Shown here: piece after piece, positions 41,934-51,747 of the stretch
How the letters are laid out: every line of letters begins with the position of its first letter
Numbering within the stretch: the first letter of the stretch is position 1
Assembly (NCBI RefSeq): GCF_014077095.1
Contig: NZ_JACGVG010000035.1
Location: forward strand, 434,001-498,000
Length of the DNA stretch: 64,000 bases
DNA from: Colwellia sp. MB02u-6
GTDB lineage: Bacteria; Pseudomonadota; Gammaproteobacteria; Enterobacterales; Alteromonadaceae
Reading direction: 5' to 3'
Notes under the pieces: generated by a model
What the model saw: only the letters and a program-made list of their open reading frames with translations
Told to the model about the DNA's origin: nothing
Databases searched by the model: none
Translations under genes and position numbers: made by a program

Positions 41934-42650
41934 ATGAAATTATTTACTTGTGTTGTGCTGTTTATCTTTTCTACCTTAGCTTTTTCGAATACCAGTTTAC
42001 CCAGTAACAGGCATATTAGCGTGACGGGCAGTGCACAAATGCTGGCGATGCCAGATATTGCCGTGGTATATCTAAATGTTGAAAGTGAACAAAAAAGCAG
42101 TTTAGCGGCTAAAAAAGAAGTCGATGAACGGGTAAACAATTTACTGAACGGATTAACTGACTTTGACGTTGATGAAAAAAATGTTTCGGCATCAAATATC
42201 TCAACCGAAGTGCGTTACGCTTATAACCGTGATGAGCGAGATACAATTGAAGGTTATCTTGCCCGGAGAACCTTAACAGTGACATTAAAAAATATTGAGA
42301 AGTTGAATGCCTTTATGGACTTTGCTTTAAGGGTAAAAATTAATGCTATTCGCAATATCGAATTAAAATCTTCCAACGAAAAGTCACTACAGCAAGAAGT
42401 TAATGCGCTTGCGGTTGAACATGCGAAAAGCAGAGGCCAATTACTGGCAAAGGCCTTTGGCGTAAATTTAGCGGCAATTTACAGTATCAATGCTAACTCA
42501 ACTCAAATTCAGCAGCGGTATGGCGCCAATAATGAAGGTTATAAAACCAGTGTTCGTATGGCTGATAGCTCTGCAAAACCTGGGCGTTACTTACAAGAGA
42601 GTATGGTTTTTTCAGCGTCAATTAGTGTGGTATTTGATCTTGAACTATAA
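41934..42650 (+). CDS. SIMPL domain (DUF541) periplasmic protein
   Basis: From ATG 41934 the product is 238 residues with a signal peptide (KLFTCVVLFIFSTLAFS) and the SIMPL domain: ISVTGSAQMLAMPDIAVVYLNVESEQKSS at the start and ISVVFDLEL at the end, as in YggE-like proteins. An upstream in-frame extension to 41889 adds 15 residues before the signal peptide, so it is not favoured. SIMPL proteins are periplasmic, often linked to oxidative stress, without a defined activity. Followed by about 250 bp of empty sequence. Confidence 0.9.
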   Translation: MKLFTCVVLFIFSTLAFSNTSLPSNRHISVTGSAQMLAMPDIAVVYLNVESEQKSSLAAKKEVDERVNNLLNGLTDFDVDEKNVSASNISTEVRYAYNRDERDTIEGYLARRTLTVTLKNIEKLNAFMDFALRVKINAIRNIELKSSNEKSLQQEVNALAVEHAKSRGQLLAKAFGVNLAAIYSINANSTQIQQRYGANNEGYKTSVRMADSSAKPGRYLQESMVFSASISVVFDLEL

Positions 42651-42907
42651 AGCGTTTTTTTGTTGATGTTAAATGTTTATTGATAGAGTATATATCGACT
42701 GACAACAATCTAGCGCCAAGCGCTACTGTATCTTTTTTTTTGGTGGTTTTTAGTCAATCGGCTTATATTAAGTGTTTTATTCGCTCAACTAACTTTACCG
42801 CGTTAAACTGATCAATAAGCGAATTATGCCATGAAAGCTATTACTTGATTCAAGGCATAGATAGGTTTAATTATTTATTAACCTATGGATAAGACAGGGA
42901 GTATTAC

Positions 42908-43876
42908 TTACTTATTAGTAAACTGTTTAATCAGCAAGTAAGTTTGCTGATATTGCTCTGGTATCAGTTTTGACAGCAACATATAGGCGTGGATCAGTTC
43001 ATCAAATTGATAATGTTCAACACTAACACCAGCTTGTTTGGCTTTATCAGCATATAAAATACCTTCATCTCGCAAGGGATCACAACCTGCGGTTATGACT
43101 AAGGTTTTGGGCATTCGGCGATCAAACACGCCAAGTAAAGGTGATGCCTTGGTTATCAGTGCCTTTGTTTGCTTAGTTATTTTCTCGCTAATCTTTTGAT
43201 TTTTAAGATTGAAATATTGCCCAAAGTACCAATACATTTTATCTGCCTCTAGCAGAAAACCATGGCCATTTTCGTTAATTGACGGGCAACTCATGGTGTA
43301 ATCAACACTGGGATAGATCAATATCTGTTTATCAATCTTGATATTAGGCTGGTCAATGTTGTTCATCACTAAGCTGGCACAAATTGCGCCACCGGCACTG
43401 TCTCCAGCAATATATAGTTGGCCGCTATGGCGGTGATCTTTTAGTAGCGCGGGGTAATTTTCTAACAAATATTGACAGTCGTCTAAACCACAAGGGTAAG
43501 GGTGCTCTGGTGCTAAGCGATAACCAATACAAATAACAATGGCATTGGTGGCAATAGCCAGTTCACGACTAATGGGATCATATAAATTAATGCTACCACA
43601 CATATGGCCGCCGCCATGAAAGTGCAGTAAAACTGGTAGTGCTTTTTCTGTGTTTGGATGATAGATGCGCGCGGCAATATTATGCTCATTTATCGTCATG
43701 ATTTTGTCTTCTATTAGTGCTAATTCAGGACCTGGTATCATATAAGCGGATAAATTTTCCAAATTTTGCCTAATAATGGCTGGCTCAAATGCTGCGCCAC
43801 TTGCTTTAGCTTGCCCAATAGCAATATTAACTTGCTCAAGTAACGGCACTAAACTTTTCGATACATTTCCTCGCAT
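42908..43876 (-). CDS. Alpha/beta hydrolase, hormone-sensitive-lipase-like esterase
   Basis: A 322-residue alpha/beta hydrolase of the HSL (family IV) type: oxyanion-hole motif HFHGGGHMCG, nucleophile elbow IAGDSAGGAI with the catalytic Ser, Asp in GCDPLRDEG and His in LIHAYMLL. No signal peptide, so a cytosolic carboxylesterase is likely. It starts one base after the MFS transporter stop on the same strand, forming a two-gene operon: the transporter could bring in the ester substrate. Confidence 0.92.
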   Translation of the reverse strand: MRGNVSKSLVPLLEQVNIAIGQAKASGAAFEPAIIRQNLENLSAYMIPGPELALIEDKIMTINEHNIAARIYHPNTEKALPVLLHFHGGGHMCGSINLYDPISRELAIATNAIVICIGYRLAPEHPYPCGLDDCQYLLENYPALLKDHRHSGQLYIAGDSAGGAICASLVMNNIDQPNIKIDKQILIYPSVDYTMSCPSINENGHGFLLEADKMYWYFGQYFNLKNQKISEKITKQTKALITKASPLLGVFDRRMPKTLVITAGCDPLRDEGILYADKAKQAGVSVEHYQFDELIHAYMLLSKLIPEQYQQTYLLIKQFTNK

Positions 43877-43877
43877 A

Positions 43878-45062
43878 TTAACTTCCTTCTGGCAGTGTTT
43901 TAGTTTTATGACCGGTTTCAGGTAAAAAGTAACTACCTATAAATAAGGTTGAACTCAGTACTGTGATTAAAATAAACGATCCGGTGTAATCACCTTGATT
44001 AGTATCGACCAAGCGACCGAATATCCAGAGAATTATCGTCGATATTATGTAACTAATTGAGTAAAACATACTAAAAACAATGGTAATACGAGTAGAAGTC
44101 ATCTTTGGTAGCTCGTGTGGAATTGAAACGAGTGCGGTGACGGGGAAAAATATAAAAAAACCTAACACCATAGCAGCAAAAGTTTGTAGCCAATATAAAT
44201 CACTAAACGAAAATACGGTGGTGCTAATAATAACCACTAAGCCCGACCAACGTATAACCGGCAAGCGTAAGGGCACGTTTTTACTATAAATAATACCGAA
44301 GATAGTGCCGACAATACCAAAGCCAATCACCCATTTACTTTGCACAATACCGGCCTTGGGATAAAAGGTGAACAAACAAATATAAAAGGCTAAAATACCT
44401 GAATAGGCTAGACCGTATAGCCAATTAAAACGCTCTGTTAAACCTTGGCGGTAAGTGTAATGTGCTGGTAAAGCGTTTTCATCTCTGCTTGCTCTTGATG
44501 GTTGCTCAACTTTAACCAACAGCCAAAGTAGGGCAACAGCCAAGCTAAGCACAGAAAATAGCGTTAAACTATTTTGCCAACTACCGGTAAGCTGATTAAT
44601 ACTCTGCATTTGCCACAAAATTATTGCCGTACCCATATTAAAAGCCACGGCGTTAATGCCATTAATGGTTGAGCGTTCTTCTGCTTTGAAAAACTGTAAA
44701 ACGATAGGATTAAAATACACCACCATAAAAGCACCCCCCAGCCCCATTAAAAATCGACTGAGTAACAGCCATTCATAATTTGGTGCGTAAGGGGTTAATA
44801 AGCCGATGGTGATTAATAAACTGGCCACAAAAAAAGCATATTTAATACCGAGTTTAATCGCTATCCAAGCGGCAATGAAAGTGCCAACAATTTTAGCTAA
44901 AGTGACTGCACCACTAATAAAACTTGCTGACGCTAAGCTATGCACGTCAAGTGCAAGCATAATGCTTTGCATGCTAGCGGTACCACCGACCCAAGCCATG
45001 GCAAATAATACATAACTAAAGAAAACAATAGCTTCTACTAAATATTTGTTAGTGATTTTCAT
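43878..45062 (-). CDS. Major facilitator superfamily transporter
   Basis: The 394-residue product shows twelve membrane segments and a typical MFS pattern with a Gly-rich loop between helices 2 and 3 and FLMGLGGAFMVVYFNPIVLQFF in helices 4-5. Substrate cannot be told. It is the first gene of the transporter–esterase operon and lies divergently, 157 bp from the symporter-kinase gene, with which it may share regulation. Confidence 0.9.
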   Translation of the reverse strand: MKITNKYLVEAIVFFSYVLFAMAWVGGTASMQSIMLALDVHSLASASFISGAVTLAKIVGTFIAAWIAIKLGIKYAFFVASLLITIGLLTPYAPNYEWLLLSRFLMGLGGAFMVVYFNPIVLQFFKAEERSTINGINAVAFNMGTAIILWQMQSINQLTGSWQNSLTLFSVLSLAVALLWLLVKVEQPSRASRDENALPAHYTYRQGLTERFNWLYGLAYSGILAFYICLFTFYPKAGIVQSKWVIGFGIVGTIFGIIYSKNVPLRLPVIRWSGLVVIISTTVFSFSDLYWLQTFAAMVLGFFIFFPVTALVSIPHELPKMTSTRITIVFSMFYSISYIISTIILWIFGRLVDTNQGDYTGSFILITVLSSTLFIGSYFLPETGHKTKTLPEGS

Positions 45063-45219
45063 CTATAATAACTTTCAAACTGATTAACAATGAAGGGTTA
45101 GATTACCCTAGGATGTTAGGGAAATAAGTACTACCTTAGTGCACTAACATCAACAAACGCGCATGATATGTTAGATGAGATAAGTGTTGATGCGAGTATA
45201 CAATTGTTAAAACAAAGGA

Positions 45220-48200
45220 ATGAATTTGTTAGCTTGGTTATCTATTGATACGTGGTTGATCACCGCTCTTTCTATTGGCTACTTGTGCCTATTGTTTTTA
45301 GTTGCTCATAAAGGCCAAAATCAATCACCTGAACAATGGCGCTGTAAGCCGTGGGTATATAGCTTATCTTTAGCGGTTAGCTGCACCTCATGGGCTTTTT
45401 ACGGCACAGTGGGTCAAGCCGCAACCACAGGCGCTTGGCTTGCACCGATTTATATTGGCTCCATGCTTTGTCTGGTATTAGCTTGGCCAATGTTGCTGAA
45501 AATGTTAAATATTATCAAGCGACAAAACCTTACTTCAATCGCCGATTTTATTGCCTTTCGTTATGACCGCTCGCCTAAAATAGCGATTAGTGTTGCGCTA
45601 ATCGCTTTAGTTGGCACCATACCTTATATTGCCTTGCAACTACGCGCTATTAGCACCAGCTTTGATTTACTCACCGGCACTTTTCAATCAGGTATCAGTA
45701 CCGCTTTTGTCGTTACCATCGTATTAATTGTATTCAGTATCTTATTTGGTACTCGGCAAATTGCTGCCAGTAAGCAAAATCAAGGCTTAGTTTTAGCCAT
45801 TGCCTTTAGCTCAGTGGTGAAATTATTAGCATTAACTGCCGTGGGTATTTTCGCGACTTTTTTTGTTTTTGATGGTTTTGCCGACTTAGCTGCTCAGCAA
45901 CAAAGTCAGGGCTTATTTACTGACGGTAATTCAGTTTATCTTGCGGTGACTCAGGCGATATTGGGCGCAATAACCATTTTTGTTTTACCACAGCAATTTC
46001 ATATGATGATGATAGAAAACCATCACCCACAAGAGCTAAAAACGGCCCGTTGGTTGTTTCCACTGTATTTTATTTTAATTAACATTTTTGTTTTACCCAT
46101 AGCAATTGCGGGCTTAATTACCTTTCCTGGCGGCAGTGTTGATGCCGACACTTATGTGCTTACCTTGCCGATGTTTTTTCAGCAAGCTTGGTTAGGTATT
46201 GTGGTTTATATTGGTGGTTTAGCGGCGGCAACTAGTATGGTGATTGTCTCTGCTATTGTGCTTAGCACCATGATTTCAACCGAAGTTATAACGCCAATAA
46301 CCTTAAAATTTCACTATTTCAGTAAGGAAGGTGCACCGCAATTTTCTAGCTTGTTGTTAAAGCAGCGCCGACTGACCATTATCGCCATATTGTTACTTGC
46401 CTTTGCCTTTGAACGTAGTATTAATCAGCAAAGTCATTTAGCCAGTATTGGCTTACTCTCCTTTGTGTTGTTATCACAGTTTGCACCGGCGATTATCGGC
46501 GCTTTGTACTGGCGCAAAGCGAATGCTAAAGGCGCATTAATTGGCTTAATTATTGGCAGTTTGATGTGGTTTTATACCTTACTTTTACCCATCATAGCTC
46601 CTAATTTAGTGTGGGTACAAGATGGCGTTTTTGGCCTTGCTTGGTTAAAGCCAACTGCGCTGTTTGGCGTCAATTTTTTAGACTTAACCAGTCATGGCGT
46701 ATTCTATAGCTTAATGAGTAATATCGTTTGCTTTGTTGGTGTTTCATTATTGACCCAACGCAGTCTAGGTGAAAAATTACAAGCAGACATTTTCATTAGT
46801 AAAGCTCAACAGCAAGTTGAGAGTAAGTTAAGTACAGAAGATCTTCACAGTTTATTAATGCGCTTTATCGATAAAAACGCCGCTGATGCCTTTATGTTGA
46901 TCGCAAAGGCTAATCAAGTCAATCAAGTATCCTCTGACGTTGAACCAGTAAATCTGATTGAATATACCCGTGTGCAACTTTCTGGTGTACTGGGCTCAGC
47001 CTCAACACGTATGGTCATGAAAGCGGTATTAAGGTCAGCACAAATGCCCTTTGAAGATGTGGTGAGTATTGTGGATGAAGCAAATCAACTGTTTCGTTTT
47101 AACCGCGAGTTATTGCAGTCGGGTGTTGAAAATATTGAACAAGGCATCAGTGTGGTTGATGCGGATATGAGATTAGTGGCGTGGAATCAGCGTTATATTC
47201 AATTGCTTGATTATCCGGAAGGTTTTGTTCAAGCCGGCCTACCAATTGAAACCTTGTTAAACTTTAATATTGCGCGAGGCATTATTGTTGGTGGTGCTAA
47301 TCATGAGCAGATGATCACCAAACGTATCGCGCATATGAAAAACGGTGATAGCCATCATTTTCAACGAAAAATGCTTAATGGCATGGTATTAGAAATTCGT
47401 GGACAGTCGATGCCTGCTGGCGGATTTGTCAGTACATTTTCAGATATTACCGCCCATATAGAAGCGGAAAAGTCCTTACAAAAAGCCAACGAAAATCTTG
47501 AGAAACGTGTGGCAAGCCGAACCCAGGAATTACAAAACGCCAAAGCTGAAGCCGAAGCGGCCAACAGTAGTAAAAGTCGATTTTTAGCAGCAGCAAGTCA
47601 CGACCTTATGCAGCCTTTTAACGCCTTATCTTTATTTACCTCGATGTTAAAAAACAAAGTACAAGGTGAGGAACTCACCGCACTTGCTCAGCACATTGAT
47701 GATTCATTAAACGTGGTCGAAGCCTTGTTGTCAGACTTAGTTGAGATTTCTCGCTTAGATAGTAGCTCTGAAAAAATAGTAAAAAGTCAATTCGCCCTTG
47801 ATGACTTATTACAGCCACTCAAGAATGAATTTGCGGCCTTATCCGCGCAAGCCGGCATACGTTTCTCATATCAAGTTAGCCAATGTGTTGTGCATTCTGA
47901 CAAACGCATGCTAAGGCGAATAGTACAAAACTTTTTATCGAACGCCGTACATTATTGCCATGATAAGCAGGGGGCAAAAGCGGGGATTCATAATCGCATT
48001 TTATTAGGCATACGACGCAGCAAAACCATGATACGGCTTGAGGTTTGGGATAACGGCCCAGGGATCGCGTTAGCACAACAAAAAACCATCTTTCGTGAAT
48101 TTGAACGTTTAGCGCAAAACCGTGAAATACCAGGGTTAGGCTTAGGATTGGCGATATCAGAGCGCATAGCAAAATTACTCGGTTTGTCAATTTCCGTTAA

Positions 48201-48720
48201 ATCTCAACTCGGTAAAGGTACGTGCTTTAGTATTGAAATACCGCGCGTCAGTACTAGTGAGGCCGCCATCGTTAACGCAAAAATACACCATAAAGGTAAG
48301 TTAAATAAAAGTTTGGAGGCTATAGCCGAAAGTTCACTCAAAAAATCTTTTAATAACATGGTGGTATTATTGCTCGATAATGACCAACTGATGTTAACCG
48401 CAATGGCCTCACAGCTGAGTGATTGGGGTTGTTGTGTGTTAACTGCATATGACCAACCGTCATGCCAGCAAGCATTAGCCAATGGCGAGATTATCCCTCA
48501 TATTATTATTGCTGACTATCACCTTGAACATGGCAATAATGGCGTTGATTTAGTGCGAGCCATGTTGCGAGCACAACAATGGCAACTACCAGTGATAATT
48601 TTTTCTGCTGACCCATCAGAAAGCGTTCGACAACATACCAGTGATGCTGAGTTTTTGTTTTTACGCAAACCCGTTAAGTCATTAGCATTAAAGCGCATAA
48701 TGCTGCAATTACTGGTATAA
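45220..48720 (+). CDS. Hybrid sensor kinase with sodium-symporter domain (SSS–PAS–HK–REC)
   Basis: A 1166-residue multidomain sensor. Residues about 1-510 are a sodium/solute-symporter (PutP-like) transmembrane domain of 12-13 helices (SLAVSCTSWAFYGTVGQAAT, FVLPQQFHMMMIENHHP). A PAS domain (about 630-745, IEQGISVVDADMRLVAWNQRY) is followed by a coiled coil. The histidine kinase has phosphoacceptor His794 (AASHDLMQPFNALSLF), NFLSNAVHY, DNGPGIA and GLGLGLAIS. A receiver domain has phosphoacceptor Asp1099 (IIADYHLEHGNNGVD) and the FLRKPVK Lys. The architecture recalls CbrA and the NahK/ErcS' kinases. The ATG 45220 is only one base after AAGGA; a TTG at 45226 is better spaced, so the exact start is uncertain. 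Confidence 0.93.
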   Translation: MNLLAWLSIDTWLITALSIGYLCLLFLVAHKGQNQSPEQWRCKPWVYSLSLAVSCTSWAFYGTVGQAATTGAWLAPIYIGSMLCLVLAWPMLLKMLNIIKRQNLTSIADFIAFRYDRSPKIAISVALIALVGTIPYIALQLRAISTSFDLLTGTFQSGISTAFVVTIVLIVFSILFGTRQIAASKQNQGLVLAIAFSSVVKLLALTAVGIFATFFVFDGFADLAAQQQSQGLFTDGNSVYLAVTQAILGAITIFVLPQQFHMMMIENHHPQELKTARWLFPLYFILINIFVLPIAIAGLITFPGGSVDADTYVLTLPMFFQQAWLGIVVYIGGLAAATSMVIVSAIVLSTMISTEVITPITLKFHYFSKEGAPQFSSLLLKQRRLTIIAILLLAFAFERSINQQSHLASIGLLSFVLLSQFAPAIIGALYWRKANAKGALIGLIIGSLMWFYTLLLPIIAPNLVWVQDGVFGLAWLKPTALFGVNFLDLTSHGVFYSLMSNIVCFVGVSLLTQRSLGEKLQADIFISKAQQQVESKLSTEDLHSLLMRFIDKNAADAFMLIAKANQVNQVSSDVEPVNLIEYTRVQLSGVLGSASTRMVMKAVLRSAQMPFEDVVSIVDEANQLFRFNRELLQSGVENIEQGISVVDADMRLVAWNQRYIQLLDYPEGFVQAGLPIETLLNFNIARGIIVGGANHEQMITKRIAHMKNGDSHHFQRKMLNGMVLEIRGQSMPAGGFVSTFSDITAHIEAEKSLQKANENLEKRVASRTQELQNAKAEAEAANSSKSRFLAAASHDLMQPFNALSLFTSMLKNKVQGEELTALAQHIDDSLNVVEALLSDLVEISRLDSSSEKIVKSQFALDDLLQPLKNEFAALSAQAGIRFSYQVSQCVVHSDKRMLRRIVQNFLSNAVHYCHDKQGAKAGIHNRILLGIRRSKTMIRLEVWDNGPGIALAQQKTIFREFERLAQNREIPGLGLGLAISERIAKLLGLSISVKSQLGKGTCFSIEIPRVSTSEAAIVNAKIHHKGKLNKSLEAIAESSLKKSFNNMVVLLLDNDQLMLTAMASQLSDWGCCVLTAYDQPSCQQALANGEIIPHIIIADYHLEHGNNGVDLVRAMLRAQQWQLPVIIFSADPSESVRQHTSDAEFLFLRKPVKSLALKRIMLQLLV

Positions 48721-49051
48721 GCTGAGTTGCTTTTTTTATTAGTGCTATTCTGTGTACGACTAAGCAAGCTTTCTCCCGAATATTTTTATAGCCCTTGTGC
48801 TATTTAACATAGTCACTATGTAGATTTTATCGCCGAGATAATCTTAAGCACAGAGATAAAGTTGATCAGTAAAAAGTCTGCTATTGTTTAGCGTATATTT
48901 GGTCCTAAAAAGAAAAGGGCAAAGTTAGTTCGCCTCAAGATTAATCATCTTGCTGTACTTTGTTTTAAGGGCATATTTCTGCTTGCGTTTAAAAGCTGAG
49001 TTCAGTCACAAAAAACCGTTCAATTAACTATTTATTTTAGATGTTATGTTT

Positions 49052-49140
49052 CTAGGTAACTATGATCTTTAGGTAACTATGATCTTTAGGTAATTATGAC
49101 TTTCAAATAACTAGTGTTCAAATAACTAGCGTTCAAATAA
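49052..49140. repeat. Two adjacent tandem repeat blocks
   Basis: Block one: 17-base unit YTAGGTAACTATGATCT at 49052-49068 and 49069-49085, with a diverged third copy from 49086 to about 49102. Block two follows at once: 15-base unit TTCAAATAACTAGYG at 49102-49116 and 49117-49131, plus a partial third copy to 49140. No spacers separate the units, so this is not a CRISPR array. Confidence 0.9.
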
Positions 49141-49141
49141 G

Positions 49142-49172
49142 AAAGCCTGCTTAATAGTCTTAAGCCGGCTTT
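49142..49172 (-). terminator. Possible terminator of the OmpA-family gene
   Basis: Hairpin AAAGCCTGC / GCCGGCTTT with one mismatch and a 13-base loop, 15 bp beyond the stop of the minus-strand gene. The T-tract is weak on both strands, so it may be only partially active. Confidence 0.5.
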
Positions 49173-49186
49173 TATCGCAGGTCTCA

Positions 49187-50611
49187 TTAATCATTAATGA
49201 TTAATATCTCTACTCGTCTGTTTTCAGCGCGACCTTCTACGGTTTCATTTGATGCCACAGGTTTGTTTTTACCAAAGCCACTAGAATTTACTCTATCTTT
49301 GGGAATAAGGCCCACTTGGGTAATAAAATTAGCAACCGTTTGGGCACGTGCTTGCGACAAGGTCATATTCAGCTCCTCGCTACCAAGGTTATCAGTATGT
49401 CCTGAAACCATGACGTTAGCACCAGGAAAATTCTTAATGGCTTCGATAATCTTATTCAGTAAAGCAAAATTACTTGACTCTATTTCACTACTACCTGATT
49501 TAAAAGCAAAGCCTTGGGCGCGAATAAGCACATTGTTTAACTGACGATATACATTGGCCTCTTCAGGGCTATACATTGACTGTACTCTGGAGAATCTTTC
49601 ATCATCAGCTCTTTTTTGCGCCTGTGCCTGCTCGTATTCCATCTTAGCTTCTGCTTTATCTTTTGCTAACTGAGTTTGTTTTGTTTCGGCTGATTCCATC
49701 CCCGTTAACAAGGTTTTACGTTCTTCAACAACGTTTGCTACTGCTGCACTTAGCTTATTCACCACTTCTTTGTTTGGCTGGTTGAAGCCAACATCAGTAT
49801 CAATAGATTTAACGACTTGGCTAAGTTGATCTTGATACCAAAGGATTTTTTGTTCTACATCAAAGTTGGCATTTTTAAAGGCAGTTTCAATATCGACTAT
49901 ACCCTTAGCCTTTTTTACCAACCATATTGCCCGGTTAGCATGTACGTTAGCTTCTTGAGTGTCAGTTCGATCGGCTTCTATTGTCGCTAAAGCAAGGCGG
50001 TATTCATCTTCTGCCATCGCCATAGTGCTAGGTGCTATATCAGCTAGATCATTTTTCTTGGCGTTAGTTAGTGCTTGTTCAGCAACACTGAGCATATTAC
50101 GCTTTAACGAATTTAGCTCTATGTCTAAATATTGATTGCGCAAGGCATTGACATCGCGTGTTGCTTTTTCATCCTCCCCAACTTCAAGTAAGGCTAATAC
50201 TTTTGCCAGTTCCGTTTCCGCTTTTTTAAAAGCAGTCGGTGCAGCTGAGCTTGCATTGACATTTATCGCTCGGTCTCGGGCATTGAAAACCTCCTCAAAA
50301 ACATATTTTGCTTTTACGGCTTGTTTCTTCGCCATTTCAATATGCGCTATAACTTCGCTGGCACTATCATTTACTTTTGGGCTACTATTTTAAGCTTGTT
50401 CAAGTGCGTTTTGATAAATGTTTTCGGCATTTTTCAACTGTGCGGGCGAGTAGAGTGCTAATTTTTCACGCTTGGCAGCCTCAATGCTGGTTTTAGCCTG
50501 AGCCAATGTTGGGTGTTGTACTAACATTTCCTGCTCAGTCATGAGTTTTTGTGTAGCACAACCACTTAAGGTGGTGATAAGCAAGGCTACCGCTGCGTAT
50601 TTTACTTTCAT
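49187..50611 (-). pseudogene. OmpA-family lipoprotein interrupted by an in-frame stop
   Basis: One frame runs from ATG 50611 to the stop at 49187, broken only by TAA at 50390-50392. The first part (73 residues) is a lipoprotein signal with lipobox LSGC (Cys18) and a helical start (YSPAQLKNAENIYQNALEQA); the second continues in the same frame with NSSPKVNDSASEVIAHIEM and helical repeats. The C-terminal OmpA/Pal-like peptidoglycan-binding domain includes VMVSGHTDNLGSEELNMTLS, QARAQTVANFI and the ending GRAENRRVEILI. A DUF4398-like N-terminus plus OmpA domain is a known arrangement. A single base change (for example AAA to TAA) explains the break. The 382-residue second part has ATG 50335 but lacks an export signal, so the gene is probably dead unless the stop is an error or read through. 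Confidence 0.8.
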
Positions 50612-50890
50612 GTCATTATCCATTTAACAGTGAATTAATTGAAGCGCTTACCTTGCGCTAAGTAACTAATAAAAAAGGCTAACCAGCTACAATATGGCTG
50701 TAAAATCGTTCGTTTTACAGCCAAGCGGCAGGTGTTATTATTTCCTTGTGCTGTCTGTTTTATCTAGATTAACATTAGCACCGCCAGGGATTTAAACCAG
50801 TAACTATCGCCCAAAGAGCATGAAAGTTTTGAGAAAAAAATTGTTGTTAAACGCGAGGAGTTTATAAGCTTTACAGCTGTTTTAGGGAGA

Positions 50891-51559
50891 TTAAGACACA
50901 TTCAAATGCTGTGAAGGGCTTAGCATGAGTTGCTGATATACTAGGCCAGCTAATGTGCGGTTGTTTACTGCTAATTTTAATAATATCGCGGAAACATGCT
51001 TTTTAACTGTAGTTTCTTTGATGTCGAGATCATAGGCAATTTGCTTATTTAACAGACCATCGGCTATTTGGCTTAATACTATGTATTGCTGAGGGGTGAG
51101 TTGGCTTAATTGTTTGGCCAGTTTCTGGTGCGCTAAAGCTATTTTTTGGTCAGCATTAAATTCGATGTTTTTTGGTAACCAAATCCCCCCAGCCAAAACA
51201 GTATCAATGGCTTGTGCTATGGTGGCTAAATCAGCCGATTTAGGAATAAATGCTGCTGCACCAAAGTTAATCGCTTTTTGCATGGTTTCAGAGTTGTCGT
51301 CTGACGAGACCATGATCACCACAATATCGGGAAAATGGTTTTGCAGTTGGGTTAAGCCGGTAAAGCCATCATTACCTGGCATATGTAAGTCTAGAAAAAC
51401 AATTTCTAAGCTGTTGTTAAGGCTAACCGCTTTGAGTAGATCGTTAAAGTTGTCTACTTCTAAGCTTTCGTCATCCTCAATACATTCAACTATGGCTTGT
51501 TTTAATGCTGTGCGAAACAAGGGGTGATCGTCGGCGATAATTACTTTTGCTTGATTCAT
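50891..51559 (-). CDS. LuxR-family (NarL-type) response regulator
   Basis: The 222-residue product has a receiver domain with acidic pocket IIADDHP (about 8-13), phosphoacceptor Asp57 in FLDLHMPGNDG, Ser in MVSSDD and Lys in FIPKSADL. A LuxR-type helix-turn-helix follows (LTPQQYIVLSQIADGLLNKQIAYDL, ETTVKKHVSAILLKL). It lies on the opposite strand and about 2.2 kb from the symporter-kinase gene. In related marine bacteria such kinases are paired with NarL-type regulators, so it is the likely partner. Confidence 0.93.
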   Translation of the reverse strand: MNQAKVIIADDHPLFRTALKQAIVECIEDDESLEVDNFNDLLKAVSLNNSLEIVFLDLHMPGNDGFTGLTQLQNHFPDIVVIMVSSDDNSETMQKAINFGAAAFIPKSADLATIAQAIDTVLAGGIWLPKNIEFNADQKIALAHQKLAKQLSQLTPQQYIVLSQIADGLLNKQIAYDLDIKETTVKKHVSAILLKLAVNNRTLAGLVYQQLMLSPSQHLNVS

Positions 51560-51747
51560 TACAACAGCCTTTTATATGAGTACAACACTAGGAGGTCGCC
51601 CAACACACTGAAAATAATGAACGTATTATCAAGTCTATTAGCTTTATTCCCAAAGCGGGAACTAATTTAAGCGACGGCTTAATTTTTTATTATTAAAAAA
51701 ATGCCAGTAAAAACCAGCGCTTTATATGCGTTGAAAAGAGCATGATT

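Larger units (their letters stand above)
48721..49186. other. Intergenic region with tandem repeats
   Basis: About 465 bp between the kinase gene and the convergent OmpA-family lipoprotein gene. No ORF is supported. It contains two adjacent tandem repeats (49052-49140) and a hairpin at 49142-49172, each listed separately. Confidence 0.5.

Noticed and set aside
49052-49140. CRISPR-like short repeats
   Set aside because: Units follow each other directly with no unique spacers; no cas genes in the window.
20945-50392. Recoded stop codons (TAA read as an amino acid)
   Set aside because: All intact genes here end normally at TAA, TAG or TGA; two isolated stops in damaged genes do not support recoding.
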